Assembly: GCA_011525095.1 (NCBI GenBank)
Contig: WTIV01000026.1
Location: 8,338-16,167 of the forward strand
Source of the DNA: Methanobacteriota archaeon
Lineage (GTDB): Archaea > Thermoplasmatota > Poseidoniia > Poseidoniales > Poseidoniaceae
Length of the DNA stretch: 7,830 nucleotides
Direction: 5' to 3'
Of this stretch, positions 1 through 6,694 are shown piece by piece (within the stretch, counting starts at the first letter, position 1; each line of letters begins with the position of its first letter). Position numbers and translations under genes: made by a program. The notes under the pieces are model-generated. The model saw only the letters and a program-made list of their open reading frames with translations. It was not told the DNA's origin and did no database searches.

Positions 1-222
1 TTCAAATGGATTCAAGAAAATGGAAACGTCAACGACAGAGAAATGTACAGAACATTCAACATGGGATGTGGCATGATAATTGCAGTCGATTCAAACGTAG
101 CAGAAGATATCAGCGAGTGGTTATCTGAAAGAATGCCTGGATGCGCAATAATCGGCAGAGTCGTAGATAATGGAAGAAAGGTTACCCATTCTAATCCGGA
201 TGTTGTCTTTGAGCATTATTGA
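1..222 (+). CDS. purM: Phosphoribosylformylglycinamidine cyclo-ligase (AIR synthase), C-terminal fragment
   Basis: The reading frame is open from base 1 and ends in TGA, giving the last 73 residues of a protein whose start lies outside the window. The stretch EMYRTFNMGCGMIIAV, about 15 residues into the fragment, matches the conserved C-terminal PurM signature (TFNxGxGM followed by hydrophobic residues). After it comes the usual end of the domain: a helix (EDISEWLSER) and a strand (CAIIGRVVD). In known PurM enzymes this C-terminal half belongs to the nucleotide-binding fold that converts FGAM plus ATP to AIR in cytosolic de novo purine synthesis. The ATP-binding N-terminal half cannot be inspected here. 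Trm1 follows after 9 bases on the same strand, so the two are probably co-transcribed. The family call rests on one strong motif. Confidence 0.88.
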   Translation, partial: FKWIQENGNVNDREMYRTFNMGCGMIIAVDSNVAEDISEWLSERMPGCAIIGRVVDNGRKVTHSNPDVVFEHY

Positions 223-225
223 GGT
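221..225 (+). promoter_or_regulatory. Shine-Dalgarno of trm1, overlapping the purM stop codon
   Basis: GAGGT begins inside the purM TGA stop codon and lies 6 bases before the ATG at 232. It fixes the trm1 start. The overlap suggests that ribosomes finishing purM can reinitiate on trm1. Confidence 0.75.
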
Positions 226-231
226 CTAAAC

Positions 232-1518
232 ATGGAACCAGAAGGCTGGCCCGGTCACATCTGGCTAGAGGGGAGAACTTCTGTTCACCTCAGAGACCAT
301 CAGCCTAGACCATCCCATATGCCCAGAGGACCGGCTGCAAAAACAGGTGAAGGGTTTCTCAACCCGGCAATGGCTCCTGCTAGAACACGTTCAGTTCTCC
401 TATTAGCCGATGCTTTGGAGAATAATTGGCTAGTTCCCGAAGATAAAATTGTCAGAGTTTTAGACGCCCTTTGTGCAACCGGTGTAAGACCTCGTAGATG
501 GCGCAAAGAAGTGCCACATCAGGAGAGATTGCGAATAACAGCTAATGACCTAGATTCAGATGCATTAGCATGGGGTCAAATCTCTCATGAAAAACACCCA
601 ATTGGAGATGGGATTGATTGGATTCCTGAGCCTAGTAGATTCGATGCAAAACCGCAAGACAGCGTCAAAGATGGAATTCAGTGGATCAACGGAGATGCAA
701 AGCGATTGATGGTTGAATCTCCGTTTCAGTGGATTGATTTAGACCCATTTGGGTCACCGGTGAGTTTCCTAGATACCGCAATTCAATCGATATCCAGAAT
801 AGGAGTGCTAGAAGTCACCGCAACCGATATCGCAGCACTTTGTGGTTCAGCAAAAACAAGTGCTGCAAGAAGATACGGCTCGATAGGAATCAGAGATGCC
901 TACATGCACGATGATGCTACGAGAATATTGCTAGGAGTAATTGCAAGAATCGCTGCAATGCATGACAAATCAATACATCCAATTCTATCCCTGTTTGACG
1001 GTCACCACGTTCGAGTTAGCGTTCTGTTGAAGCGGTCAAAAGAAAACGCATCCAATTGGAGAGATAAAATTGGATACAGAATCAGGTCAGAGCCATATCA
1101 TTTTGCAGCGATTCCCTCAGGAGAATTTTCCGGACCAATGTGGACTGGTCCAATATTCGATGCCGATATTGCCGGTAGAATGACCGCTGAAAGAGCGCTA
1201 GAAATTTGTGCAGGCAAGAAAGAAGATTATCCTGAAGATTGGACTGACTTTGATATTGAACATTCGCAAAGAGAAATCGAAAGGAGCGTTAGACATATCT
1301 CTGAATCCGCTGAATTGTTATCCGGTGACCATTTGTTGGTCGCGGTCGACCAAATAGGAATAGCAGCCGGCATCGGACAAATTCCTTCTTTGAAGAAACT
1401 GAAATCTGGACTTGAGGAGAGGGGTTACAAAATGACCCAATGCCAAATGCCTGAGCCAATGTTCGCAACTAACGCAGATTGGCAGACCGTTCTAGAAGTC
1501 GCAAGGTCAGCCGAATGA
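232..1518 (+). CDS. trm1: tRNA (guanine26-N2)-dimethyltransferase Trm1
   Basis: Trm1 makes N2,N2-dimethylguanosine at position 26 of many tRNAs, using S-adenosylmethionine. The 428-residue product has the family's motifs in order: EGRTSV (residues 14-19), the NPAM segment (44-47), SAM motif LDALCATGVR (78-87), ANDLDSDA (104-111), catalytic motif DLDPFGSP (169-176), TATDIAALCG (196-205), RRYG (213-216) and a GPMWTGP element (301-307) in the C-terminal domain. Two points are odd. The usual NRD after NPxM reads ART (50-52), and no cysteine lies between C204 and C326, so the zinc-binding Cys cluster of some Trm1 proteins is absent. The start is set by the SD at 221-225. It sits behind purM and converges on the PAC2 gene, overlapping it by 12 bases. 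The family is certain; mono- versus dimethylation cannot be read from sequence. Confidence 0.95.
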   Translation: MEPEGWPGHIWLEGRTSVHLRDHQPRPSHMPRGPAAKTGEGFLNPAMAPARTRSVLLLADALENNWLVPEDKIVRVLDALCATGVRPRRWRKEVPHQERLRITANDLDSDALAWGQISHEKHPIGDGIDWIPEPSRFDAKPQDSVKDGIQWINGDAKRLMVESPFQWIDLDPFGSPVSFLDTAIQSISRIGVLEVTATDIAALCGSAKTSAARRYGSIGIRDAYMHDDATRILLGVIARIAAMHDKSIHPILSLFDGHHVRVSVLLKRSKENASNWRDKIGYRIRSEPYHFAAIPSGEFSGPMWTGPIFDADIAGRMTAERALEICAGKKEDYPEDWTDFDIEHSQREIERSVRHISESAELLSGDHLLVAVDQIGIAAGIGQIPSLKKLKSGLEERGYKMTQCQMPEPMFATNADWQTVLEVARSAE

Positions 1519-2250
1519 AGGGTCGATTTCATCCTCTGGAGCAGGTAGCATAGTTTGAGAATTTTCAAACACTTCTCGAACACTATCCTCTATCTTTCTT
1601 GCATCTTCCAATAATGAAGAAAGAGGAATATCAATTCCTGTGATATCTGTTACTGCCTCAATCGCAAGAGCTGCAGCCCTAGCATCAGGATACATTGGGT
1701 TACAATCTGCTAGAATTGCTGTGACATCAAGTCCGAGCCTATCCCCTTCTGCGATTAAGTAACCAGCAATTCCAGCAACGATTCCTTGCCTTACTGGTTC
1801 AATTCCCGCCTTCTTCAATCTGTCTCTACCGGTTTGTAGAGAACTGACACCATAGAGAGAGTCCTCCCTATCGTCGAGATTTTCTCTAGCGACACCATCG
1901 ATGATGATAAGTTTGTCAAACCCTCCTTTCGTAAACCAATCGAGTACTGTGTTTGCAAAAAGAACATCTCGCTCAGGCCCAAACCTTACTTCGGCAGTAA
2001 ATACGCCAACTCCATCTCCTTGATACACTCTAACCGGATGCTTTGGAACTTCATGATGAACCAAAGCCATGGCTGGGAAATCTGGATTTAGAACGGTTCC
2101 TAATTGATTCAATTTTAACTGGCTAATGACATGAGACGCTGCGATTACACCAACCATTCCCACGGTTGAAAATCCACAAATCGCAACACCACTAGTGGTA
2201 GGGTCTGCGTCCTGATGCAAAACCAAATCGTATGTTGCTTGGCCCGACAT
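1507..2250 (-). CDS. PAC2-family protein (archaeal proteasome-assembly-chaperone-like)
   Basis: The 247-residue product fits the PAC2/PbaA-PbaB-like family. Visible marks are ICGFSTVGMVGVIAASHVI (24-42, the family's GFxGxGxVGxIAAxxLI strand-helix), NPDFPAMALVHH (55-66), LIIIDGVA (114-121), YGVSS (133-137), GIVAGIAGYLIAEG (156-169) and CNPMYPDARAA (183-193), followed by an Ile/Leu/Glu-rich C-terminal helical region. Length is normal for the family. Archaeal members are cytosolic; some assist 20S proteasome assembly or bind its alpha ring, but many are uncharacterised. Close relatives have sometimes been misannotated as other enzymes. The C-terminus ends S-F-G rather than a clear hydrophobic-Tyr-X proteasome-docking motif, so a role at the proteasome is not shown. 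The gene lies 40 bases after the surface-protein gene and is probably co-transcribed with it. Confidence 0.9.
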   Translation of the reverse strand: MSGQATYDLVLHQDADPTTSGVAICGFSTVGMVGVIAASHVISQLKLNQLGTVLNPDFPAMALVHHEVPKHPVRVYQGDGVGVFTAEVRFGPERDVLFANTVLDWFTKGGFDKLIIIDGVARENLDDREDSLYGVSSLQTGRDRLKKAGIEPVRQGIVAGIAGYLIAEGDRLGLDVTAILADCNPMYPDARAAALAIEAVTDITGIDIPLSSLLEDARKIEDSVREVFENSQTMLPAPEDEIDPSFG

Positions 2251-2257
2251 GACTACG

Positions 2258-2262
2258 CCTCC
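2258..2262 (-). promoter_or_regulatory. Shine-Dalgarno of the PAC2-family gene
   Basis: Read on the minus strand, GGAGG stands 7 bases before the ATG whose first base is 2250. It is the strongest SD in the window and fixes the start. It lies in the 40-base gap after the surface-protein stop codon, so the PAC2 gene can be translated independently even if transcribed from upstream. Confidence 0.75.
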
Positions 2263-2290
2263 CTGTGACTAATTCAAATGGATTACGAAA

Positions 2291-5200
2291 TCACTCATCT
2301 ACGAATTCCGACCAGTCCTCTTGGCCTTCCTCTCTGTACCACCAAACGCCGACTTCGTCTTCATACCACTCGGTTCCATGTTCATCTACACTGATTCCTG
2401 AGTCGTCAGATTCCTCGTATTCTGAATATTCTTCTTCGACGTATTCTTCGTTTGCATCGACTGAATCTTCCACGTAGTCATCACTATCATCAAACTCATT
2501 GATTACGTCTGGTCTATCTGGTGTTTCATCGACAATTGTCTTGTCTTCAAATTCATCCAATGCAACGCCTACCGGTAGAGGTTTGCTCGCTTTTTGTGGT
2601 GCTTCGATGTCTGGCTCCATGTCCAAATCATCTTCATCCCAATCCTCGAAATCACTATTTCTCATTCGAAGTACAATGAATACCGCCAAACCGATTACGG
2701 CTAAGCCACCAATTCCTCCAAGAATCAGCATTGTGTTGTCTGAGGAAGAACTGTCTTTGGTATCTGTTGTCTGATTGGTATTGTTATCTTGTGGATTTGG
2801 TTCAACAACCTCATCTTCTTCGATTAGAGTCCACTGGATTTCGAAAGTTTGAGGCTTGTCTCCAGGGCTTGTATATTCTGCTGGACCTTGTCGCAAATCA
2901 ACCTGAATTAGTCCATTGAATAGTCCATTTTCTCTCAAGTCCTGTACGATATCTACCCTGATTTCCAAGTTTTTACTTTCGAAATCAGCCAGAGTAAAGT
3001 CGCCCTGTCCTGCACTTGGCTCGAACAGTATGTAGTCCTCCCATTGCGACCAGCCATCTGCTTCAAGTGAAATCTCTACAGAGTAATTGTTTGGGTTCGT
3101 AATTGTACAATCTAGCTCCTGATCTTTCGAAGGGTCAATTATAACTTCACCACAATCCAACGTTACGTCCAACATAGTATCAGGGGCCCAAGGAGTTTCT
3201 GTGCTTGTATTGTCCTCGGTTTCATTATTTTCTACTGATGTACCATAAGTCACAAGAGATAGTTGCAGAGAATTTGAACCTGCATCTATCCAAGAAGGTC
3301 CTGTTAGGTTGACAAAGAGTAATCCGGATTCATTGAATGTAACAACAAACTGCTGGAATCCATTCTGGATCACACCACTACCAGTGGAACTGTTGCCAGT
3401 TGTATTGTTGTATGCTACCCAAGTAAACGATGCTCCTTCCATCAAGCCTTGCTGTGATGGATTTATTGCACTGAGATCTATTCTTACACTGGTTTCATTC
3501 TCCCAATCTAACTCGTAAACTTCCTCTGAAGATGACAAAGTTGCCTGCACAGTGACAAGCGTAGAAGCGGAAGTAGATGCGGAGGCCAGAGGTCTAGTTT
3601 GTTCGTTACCAATGTCACCACTGTAGTTTGCCCAGAATGTGATATCGCCAGTAATGTCAGATGCTGAAGATACCAATTCTGAAAAATTAGCTAGTGAAAT
3701 GTTGTCCCAGTTGGTTGAGATTGGATATGAGCCATCATCAGTTTGCATTGTAATTGTGATGTCACCGGGTGGAATAATTTCTTGGCCATCAACTTCAGCA
3801 CTAATCTGTAGGTCGAATGGAGAGCCGATAGAGGTTTCAGAGCTGACATTTAATTTCAGATTTACGGCGTTAGGTTCATCGTTACGTGGATAAGTTGGGC
3901 CGACCGAAACAACGTCTTCCGTTTTGTTTCCATATTGGTCTACAGCCACCACAGCTGCCCAATATTCCTGACCGTCTATCAATCCGGACAGCAGTGTTGA
4001 GTTTTGAGAAGATGAAACATTCAGGAATGGATTCAAACCACTTAGCGATGTAAACTCAGACGTTTCTAAGTACACCTCATATTCTGAAAATTCATCCATA
4101 GAATGATTCCAAGACAGTCTCAGCACTCCGCCCTGATCAGAGGCAACATCGGTTAATGAGAATCCTGTCAGTTGAGAAGGTGGGTCAGGATAAGGTACTG
4201 TAACCATTAGAGGCTGTGAAAAATTGGAGGCTATACCGTATTGGTGAGTAGACCTTACAACGTACCAATATGTTGAGCCCACAGTTACATTTGAATCGAT
4301 AGTTTGGTTGAAGAATGACCTATTATACACGTCTTGCAAGTTAACTGATTGACTTGAAGATTCAAGTTTGAAAATTTCAAATTCTATGAAATCCAAACCA
4401 TATTCAATAGTGTCATTCCACTTGAATTCTACCATTTCAGGTGTTGCGCTGACTAGTTGAAGAACCGGCGTTACTGGAATTGCCAGATTCGGAGCTCCTG
4501 GAATTGTAACCGCGTAATAATTGGACAAAGATACAAGTCCCGATTTTGTCGAGTTGAGGGGTATATCGATTGTTAAATTACCAACGCCTCCGGTCATTTG
4601 TTGATTTAGTGAGTTGGTTAAATTCCCGATTAGGTGAGGATTTTGATTGACTGTAAATGCGCAATCATAACCAATATCCAAACCTGAATAATTGAATGCA
4701 CCATTTCCGGTTGTTTTTACATTCATTGATAGATTTGCCATTTCAACTCCATATCCATCCACATTCGTTTGCAGAGATAATAGTATTTGCAATAAATCGT
4801 CCATAATGGCATTACTTTCATCACGCATTTGAAGTGGCTCTAAACCATTTGCTGAATCTCCAGCATAACCAGTTCTACTCATCTCGGGAGTGCCATCCTT
4901 GTCTGCATCCAACTCTATGCTGTGCCATCCTGCGATAAACACGCCCTTCGATGTTTCTCCAGCAGATACAATGTGCTCGATAACTCCGTCGCCATCCATA
5001 TCCATTGTCAGAATTGATGTTGGAATAGACCAAGGCTCCAGGCCCATCATCGACGGACTCGAAATATTCGTAGAGTTAATCTGTCTAAGTGAAATTCTCC
5101 CCTCAACGGTTGTGGAATTACCGTCAGAAGCACCAGGTATTGGTATCATCAAATCCAAATTCCCATCATTATCATAATCTGCAACAGTTGAGTTAACAAG

Positions 5201-6436
5201 CGAAATCATACTTTGGAATGACTGAAGTTTCCACGTCGTACCATTGTTAATCCTCATAGCGTAACCTTGATTGCTCGTACCTAGAATGTCAATATCACCG
5301 TCACCGTCTAAATCGGTAAGAATTTCATCTCTTGATATGTCGTCAAAGGTCGTTAAAGGTCCAGCTAACATACCTGACACCACGTTCCAGTGTGTCCAAT
5401 GTCCAGAACTATCCATGACTAACATTGATTCATTTCCATTATTGAAAAAATCACCAACATGGACTAATAGCAACGTCGCTGGGAAACCTGTTGTGCCGTT
5501 TTGGTCGACGACCTCAACTACCGGCGAGGAAAGTCCTGAGCTAGAATTGTCCCAAGAGTAGAAGGATAGTGAACCGCCTGTTGTTACAGTAACTATCTCG
5601 TCTGCGCCGTCTGAATTGATATCACCCATTTTTGCCATGGATAAACCTGATGAAATAGTTTGATTGAGAACAGGATCGAAAGTTGAACCATTTGCCAAAT
5701 GGATACATGCTGTACTGGTAGATGTTGAAAATGCGACTATATCTTCACTACCGTCCCCGTTAATATCACCCGTAGAAATCGATGTTGCATTATCGCAAGT
5801 TTGGATAGGTGCAGACATGGTTATTCCACTGCCGGAGTTCCAATCAGCCCAGACAATTGAAGTCGAATTGTTAGACTGGATATCTGATAAGAACATAGGT
5901 TCCGGTAGGCTATCGTTATCGATATCAGTTTCAATAACCTCTTGATGAGACCCTATTGAGAAAAATCCACCCCCTGAATCCGGGGAAAAGCCAACTTCAA
6001 GACTGGATTCTTTGATTGTTGATTGTGAAGGAATCAAAATTGTTGGACTTGTGGAGTTACCCGAAGGAACCTGTGAAACGTACCAGTTGTTTCCATCGTA
6101 GAATTCGTTTTGATGACCTATGTCACCGTATCCTGTGCCCGTGAATTCCCATTCGAAAATTCCGTCTTCCCCAACATCTACCCACACTTCACCGGGGCTT
6201 TGGTCATCTGAATCTATCACAACCTCAAATCCAGAAGTAGTGAAAGTAACATTTCTTGGAACTTCTATTGAAGCGCTATTGTTTGTAATATTACCTTGTA
6301 AATTAACATCAACGGTTGCGTACCCGCCATTGAAACTATTGTAACTTAATGATTCGCCTGAGGCTGAAACAAATGTTAGCGGAACGCAAGAAGTCAGCAT
6401 AAGTAAAATCATCAAGAGTGCAGAATTACGCTTCAT
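2291..6436 (-). CDS. Large membrane-anchored surface protein with FG-GAP propeller, FnIII-like domains and acidic aromatic tail
   Basis: The predicted 1381-residue protein begins with a signal peptide (MKRN, hydrophobic 6-23, possible cleavage after VSA25). Residues about 171-516 hold eight Asp/Asn-rich Ca-loop-like segments (DINGDGSED, DLDGDGDID, DYDNDGNLD and others) 31-59 residues apart, as in FG-GAP/VCBS (integrin-alpha-like) propellers. A beta-rich stretch follows, then two fibronectin-III-like domains (about 657-748 and 750-848) and two or three more beta-sandwich regions to about 1205. A Asn/Thr/Ser-rich linker leads to one membrane helix (1235-1256) with RMR after it, then a 125-residue acidic tail. 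I count over 40 N-x-S/T sequons before the helix and none after, which supports an outside N-terminus. An ATG at 6490 would add 18 polar residues before the signal peptide; 6436 is preferred, with a weak GGTGG-type SD. Adhesion or surface-layer association is likely, but the ligand is unknown. Confidence 0.85.
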   Translation of the reverse strand: MKRNSALLMILLMLTSCVPLTFVSASGESLSYNSFNGGYATVDVNLQGNITNNSASIEVPRNVTFTTSGFEVVIDSDDQSPGEVWVDVGEDGIFEWEFTGTGYGDIGHQNEFYDGNNWYVSQVPSGNSTSPTILIPSQSTIKESSLEVGFSPDSGGGFFSIGSHQEVIETDIDNDSLPEPMFLSDIQSNNSTSIVWADWNSGSGITMSAPIQTCDNATSISTGDINGDGSEDIVAFSTSTSTACIHLANGSTFDPVLNQTISSGLSMAKMGDINSDGADEIVTVTTGGSLSFYSWDNSSSGLSSPVVEVVDQNGTTGFPATLLLVHVGDFFNNGNESMLVMDSSGHWTHWNVVSGMLAGPLTTFDDISRDEILTDLDGDGDIDILGTSNQGYAMRINNGTTWKLQSFQSMISLVNSTVADYDNDGNLDLMIPIPGASDGNSTTVEGRISLRQINSTNISSPSMMGLEPWSIPTSILTMDMDGDGVIEHIVSAGETSKGVFIAGWHSIELDADKDGTPEMSRTGYAGDSANGLEPLQMRDESNAIMDDLLQILLSLQTNVDGYGVEMANLSMNVKTTGNGAFNYSGLDIGYDCAFTVNQNPHLIGNLTNSLNQQMTGGVGNLTIDIPLNSTKSGLVSLSNYYAVTIPGAPNLAIPVTPVLQLVSATPEMVEFKWNDTIEYGLDFIEFEIFKLESSSQSVNLQDVYNRSFFNQTIDSNVTVGSTYWYVVRSTHQYGIASNFSQPLMVTVPYPDPPSQLTGFSLTDVASDQGGVLRLSWNHSMDEFSEYEVYLETSEFTSLSGLNPFLNVSSSQNSTLLSGLIDGQEYWAAVVAVDQYGNKTEDVVSVGPTYPRNDEPNAVNLKLNVSSETSIGSPFDLQISAEVDGQEIIPPGDITITMQTDDGSYPISTNWDNISLANFSELVSSASDITGDITFWANYSGDIGNEQTRPLASASTSASTLVTVQATLSSSEEVYELDWENETSVRIDLSAINPSQQGLMEGASFTWVAYNNTTGNSSTGSGVIQNGFQQFVVTFNESGLLFVNLTGPSWIDAGSNSLQLSLVTYGTSVENNETEDNTSTETPWAPDTMLDVTLDCGEVIIDPSKDQELDCTITNPNNYSVEISLEADGWSQWEDYILFEPSAGQGDFTLADFESKNLEIRVDIVQDLRENGLFNGLIQVDLRQGPAEYTSPGDKPQTFEIQWTLIEEDEVVEPNPQDNNTNQTTDTKDSSSSDNTMLILGGIGGLAVIGLAVFIVLRMRNSDFEDWDEDDLDMEPDIEAPQKASKPLPVGVALDEFEDKTIVDETPDRPDVINEFDDSDDYVEDSVDANEEYVEEEYSEYEESDDSGISVDEHGTEWYEDEVGVWWYREEGQEDWSEFVDE
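2669..2734 (-). other. Transmembrane helix of the surface protein
   Basis: Residues 1235-1256 form a 22-residue Gly/Ile/Leu/Val-rich segment with no charge, preceded by a Ser/Asp/Asn-rich linker and followed by RMRN. By the positive-inside rule, the following 125 residues lie in the cytoplasm. Confidence 0.9.
3893..4468 (-). other. Two tandem fibronectin type III-like domains in the surface protein
   Basis: Residues about 657-748 and 750-848 each run from a Pro-rich linker to a strand with a conserved Trp (VEFKWND, LRLSWNHS), then a Tyr/Phe-rich strand (IEFEIFK, YEVYLE) and a late strand of the form YWYVV or YWAAVVAVDQYGN. This is the usual order of landmarks in FnIII domains. They probably act as spacers or binding modules between the propeller and the membrane. 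Confidence 0.65.
4889..5926 (-). repeat. Eight FG-GAP/VCBS-like Asp-rich repeats within the surface protein
   Basis: Loops start at residues 171, 224, 272, 329, 375, 420, 479 and 510. The best match the pattern D-x-[DN]-x-D-G-x-x-[DE]; those at 171 (DIDNDSLPE) and 329 (DFFNNGNES) are degenerate. In characterised FG-GAP/VCBS domains such loops bind calcium at the blade edges of a beta-propeller. The number of blades and calcium binding are inferred, not shown. Confidence 0.75.
6356..6436 (-). other. Signal peptide of the surface protein, with a lipobox-like Cys
   Basis: The first 27 residues have a short basic n-region (KR), a Leu/Met/Ile core and a VSA-SG site suited to signal peptidase I after residue 25. 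An LTSC sequence at residues 14-17 also fits a lipobox, so lipidation at Cys17 is an alternative. Hydrophobic residues continue after the Cys and a C-terminal anchor is present, so the signal peptidase I reading is slightly favoured. Confidence 0.65.
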
Positions 6437-6694
6437 GTAACCACCCGTATTGATTGTTGAGTAAGTAGCCCCTTCATGTGTCTTACCCAAAAACCATCAT
6501 TCGTATCCCTTTTTGAACGAGGTCAATCTAGGGCCGGTTTGCTATTTTGTTTTCCAATTAGATAACATTTTGTTTAGGGGTGCAAACAGTCCTTTATTAC
6601 TCAAGTTACACCTCTTCGGTCTGAAACGGCTCTTTTTGTTAGGTTGACATTCGGTTTGGAAGAAGTGTAAAGTCGGGACATGCGAGGAATTAAA
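6437..6694. promoter_or_regulatory. Divergent intergenic region between the surface-protein gene and the winged-helix gene
   Basis: This is the only sizeable non-coding stretch. Transcription must leave it in both directions, so at least two promoters are expected. I do not see a clear archaeal TATA box (TTTATA-like) at a normal distance from either start. AT-rich candidates exist (around 6541-6580 and 6590-6600 for the minus strand, 6631-6640 for the plus strand), but none is convincing. No tRNA, hairpin-plus-T terminator or operator repeat is evident. Confidence 0.5.
6684..6687 (+). promoter_or_regulatory. Shine-Dalgarno that decides the winged-helix gene start
   Basis: GAGG lies 7 bases before the ATG at 6695. 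An in-frame ATG at 6680 lies upstream of it and would have no SD of its own, so 6695 is the better start. Confidence 0.7.

Noticed and set aside
1553..1570. Inverted repeat GTTTGA/TCAAAC just beyond the trm1 stop, as a possible terminator
   Set aside because: The six-base AT-rich stem has no T-tract after it and lies within the PAC2 coding sequence, so it is probably chance.
2265..2477. Plus-strand Ser-rich open frame opposite the surface-protein tail
   Set aside because: Its Ser/Thr/Tyr-rich composition is the expected antisense reading of the Asp/Glu codons of the acidic tail, and it shows no independent start signal or domain.
6437..6490. Upstream ATG at 6490 extending the surface protein by 18 residues
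   Set aside because: The extension is polar and would place 18 residues before an otherwise normal signal peptide. The ATG at 6436 starts exactly at the basic n-region.
6542..6604. Possible 20-residue minus-strand ORF with TTG start and a GAGGTG before it
   Set aside because: It is very short, uses a non-ATG start and has no recognisable product. The SD-like hexamer alone is weak support.
6644..6671. Bacterial-type promoter: TTGACA and TGTAAA spaced by 16 bases, before the winged-helix gene
   Set aside because: The window is archaeal in gene content, and such a match is likely chance. The -10 element is also imperfect.
6680..6694. ATG at 6680 as start of the winged-helix gene
   Set aside because: The GAGG at 6684-6687 lies downstream of it and is correctly spaced for the ATG at 6695.
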